Assembly: GCA_019314425.1 (NCBI GenBank)
Contig: JAFCZI010000131.1
Coordinates: 1-6,792 of the forward strand
Direction of reading: 5' to 3'
Origin: Deltaproteobacteria bacterium
GTDB lineage: Bacteria; Desulfobacterota; DSM-4660; Desulfatiglandales; Desulfatiglandaceae
DNA length: 6,792 nt
Shown: positions 5,653 to 6,792 of the stretch, piece by piece
Layout: each line of letters opens with the position of its first letter
Position numbering within the stretch: position 1 is the stretch's first letter
Program-made: the position numbers and the translations under genes
Notes under the pieces: generated by a model
What the model saw: only the letters and a program-made list of their open reading frames with translations
Databases searched by the model: none
Told to the model about the DNA's origin: nothing

Positions 5653-6792
5653 ATGAATCAGGGAAAAGATAACTTTGAGATGCTCAAAACCATAGATTCT
5701 CAAGCCGTTCAATCTCCCCCCACCACCTGCTGACCCAAGGGCGGAACGGCTCAGTTGAGCCCGCCGAGGATGGAGCAGCCATTTGTGGAAGGATATGTTG
5801 AGACTCAAACGGGAAGGGTCCCCCGGGTCTCCTCCACGTTGGTGTGGGCCGATCGTTTCGGAAGTATCAAGGCCCGGTGGGGTGTGCGCCGTATGCGGTT
5901 CACCGTTGATCCCGGATTGTATGCCCTTGGTAATCCTGATGAGAAAGCCAAGGTTTTTGTGACTGCCAATTACAAGATGAGCTTTGACCGGCTTCGTGAG
6001 GCGCTTGCCCTCCGCGATGCATGGATCCTGGTGTTTGACACCAACGGCATCAATGTCTGGTGTGCTGCGGGAAAGGGCTCATTCGGCACAGAGGAACTGG
6101 TCCGGCGTATTGAGTTCAGCAATCTGGCACAGATCGTTGTCCACCGGGAGTTGATCCTGCCGCAATTGTCGGGCCCCGGTGTTGCGGCCCACCAGATAAA
6201 GAAGCGTTCCGGTTTTAAGATCGTTTATGGTCCGATCGAATCAACGGATTTGCCGCGTTTCTTAGATGCAGGATGCAAAGCGACACCGGATATGCGAAAA
6301 AAAACCTTTTCCACGAGGGAAAGGACGGTCCTGGTCCCGCTTGAATTGGTGGGGACCCTCAAATGGAGCCTTCTCATACTGCCCTGTCTGTTCTTCGCAG
6401 GGGGCTTTGGCGGGGAAGGGGGCTTCTGGGCCGGAACCATGCGTTACGGCCTGTTTGCCGCAGTTGCCTTTATTTGCGCCATTGTTTCAGGAGCGGTTCT
6501 GACGCCGATTTTGCTGCCCTGGCTGCCGGGGCGTGCTTTTTCCCTTAAGGGACTGATTATGGGGCTGATAACGGCCATTCTGCTTGCCGGTCTCTGGCCT
6601 GGTAATTTCAATGGTTGGGTGGGCGGGATGGAAGTTATCGCGTGGTTTCTTTTGATTCCGGCCTTTTCGGCATATCTGGCCATGAACTTTACGGGTGCTT
6701 CCACCTATACGTCTCTTTCGGGGGTCAGAAAAGAGATGAAGTGGGCGGTGCCCTTTGAGATCGCGGGAGGTGGGGCAGGTTTAATCTTATGG
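5653..6792 (+). CDS. hgcA: HgcA mercury-methylation corrinoid protein, candidate selenoprotein with in-frame TGA (3' end cut by window)
   Basis: HgcA passes a methyl group from its corrinoid to Hg(II), working with the ferredoxin HgcB. In the frame from ATG 5653 there are 380 codons to the window edge, with one TGA at codon 27. The corrinoid domain (about 55-215) has VTANYKMSFDRLREAL and the cap-helix motif NVWCAAGK at 134-141, with C137 as the proposed cobalt ligand. Then come about five membrane segments (roughly 238-253, 264-290, 299-316, 324-345, 363-380+) and NFTGASTYTSLSGVRKEM at 345-362, a C-terminal HgcA hallmark. The N-terminal tail before the core reads SPPTTC-TGA-PKGG. Other local genes use TGA as a true stop, so Sec insertion would need a local signal, and one is visible at 5734-5765. 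Alternatives are a 26-codon leader ORF with hgcA starting at GTG 5785 or ATG 5770, or a Cys codon changed by mutation or error. Identity as HgcA is near certain; the Sec reading is likely but unproven. Confidence 0.93.
5731..5765 (+). promoter_or_regulatory. In-frame UGA with SECIS-like stem-loop
   Basis: After TGA 5731-5733, GGCG (5740-5743) pairs with CGCC (5762-5765). A 4-nt bulge GAAC follows on the 5' side. GGCTC (5748-5752) then pairs with GAGCC (5757-5761) around the tetraloop AGTT (5753-5756). There are 19 nt between the TGA and the loop, and a G occupies the second loop position followed by U. This fits my recollection of the bacterial SECIS description: a short stem, a loop roughly 16-37 nt after the UGA, and G among the first two loop bases, read by SelB. 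The fold was done by eye. Confidence 0.6.

Noticed and set aside
5731..5733. TGA read as tryptophan (alternative genetic code)
   Set aside because: The neighbouring nitrilase, moeA and cobO genes end in TGA, and Trp is encoded by TGG throughout.
6225..6704. Several short open frames on both strands
   Set aside because: They are out-of-frame shadows of the hgcA membrane domain.

Overview
The window looks like a chromosomal segment of an anaerobic, probably sulfate-reducing member of the Desulfobacterota (Desulfobacterales-like). This rests on an hgcA mercury-methylation gene, corrinoid and molybdenum cofactor genes, moderately GC-rich coding sequence, and interspersed palindromic repeats. The taxonomy is inferred from gene content and style, not from a marker gene.

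Layout. Positions 2-265 (+) hold the 3' end of an AT-rich gene of unknown function. Positions 266-536 are a gene-free convergent gap with a decayed hairpin-rich element and a probable terminator for the next gene. Positions 537-2108 (-) encode a single-chain HisH-HisF imidazole glycerol phosphate synthase whose cyclase half has the insertion typical of eukaryotic HIS7. Positions 2109-2289 are a divergent promoter region with a good minus-strand sigma70-like promoter and two palindromes in the hisHF leader. Positions 2290-5365 (+) hold three closely spaced genes: a nitrilase-superfamily amidohydrolase, a divergent MoeA-like protein, and a corrinoid adenosyltransferase built from two tandem CobA/CobO-like halves, of which only the second has an intact P-loop. 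Positions 5366-5652 are a spacer with an 84-bp nested palindrome and the leader of the last gene.

The most important item is the last gene. From 5653 to the window end runs hgcA, the membrane-anchored corrinoid protein that methylates mercury. It carries the cap-helix motif NVWCAAGK and the C-terminal NFTGAST signature. Its best start, ATG 5653 behind a strong Shine-Dalgarno, is followed after 26 codons by an in-frame TGA (5731-5733). The frame then stays open for 353 codons to the window edge. The codon before the TGA is Cys, and a stem-loop directly downstream has a loop 19 nt from the TGA with G at its second position, which fits the bacterial SECIS pattern. The simplest exciting reading is a selenocysteine-containing HgcA with a Cys-Sec pair near its N terminus. 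The main alternatives are a short leader ORF with internal initiation, or a nonsense change or sequencing error.

The genes do not form one obvious pathway. The adenosyltransferase (corrinoid), MoeA-like protein (molybdenum cofactor) and HgcA (corrinoid) share a cofactor theme, but hgcA sits about 290 bp downstream behind a repeat and probably has its own promoter. hgcB, the usual partner, would lie beyond the right edge if present.
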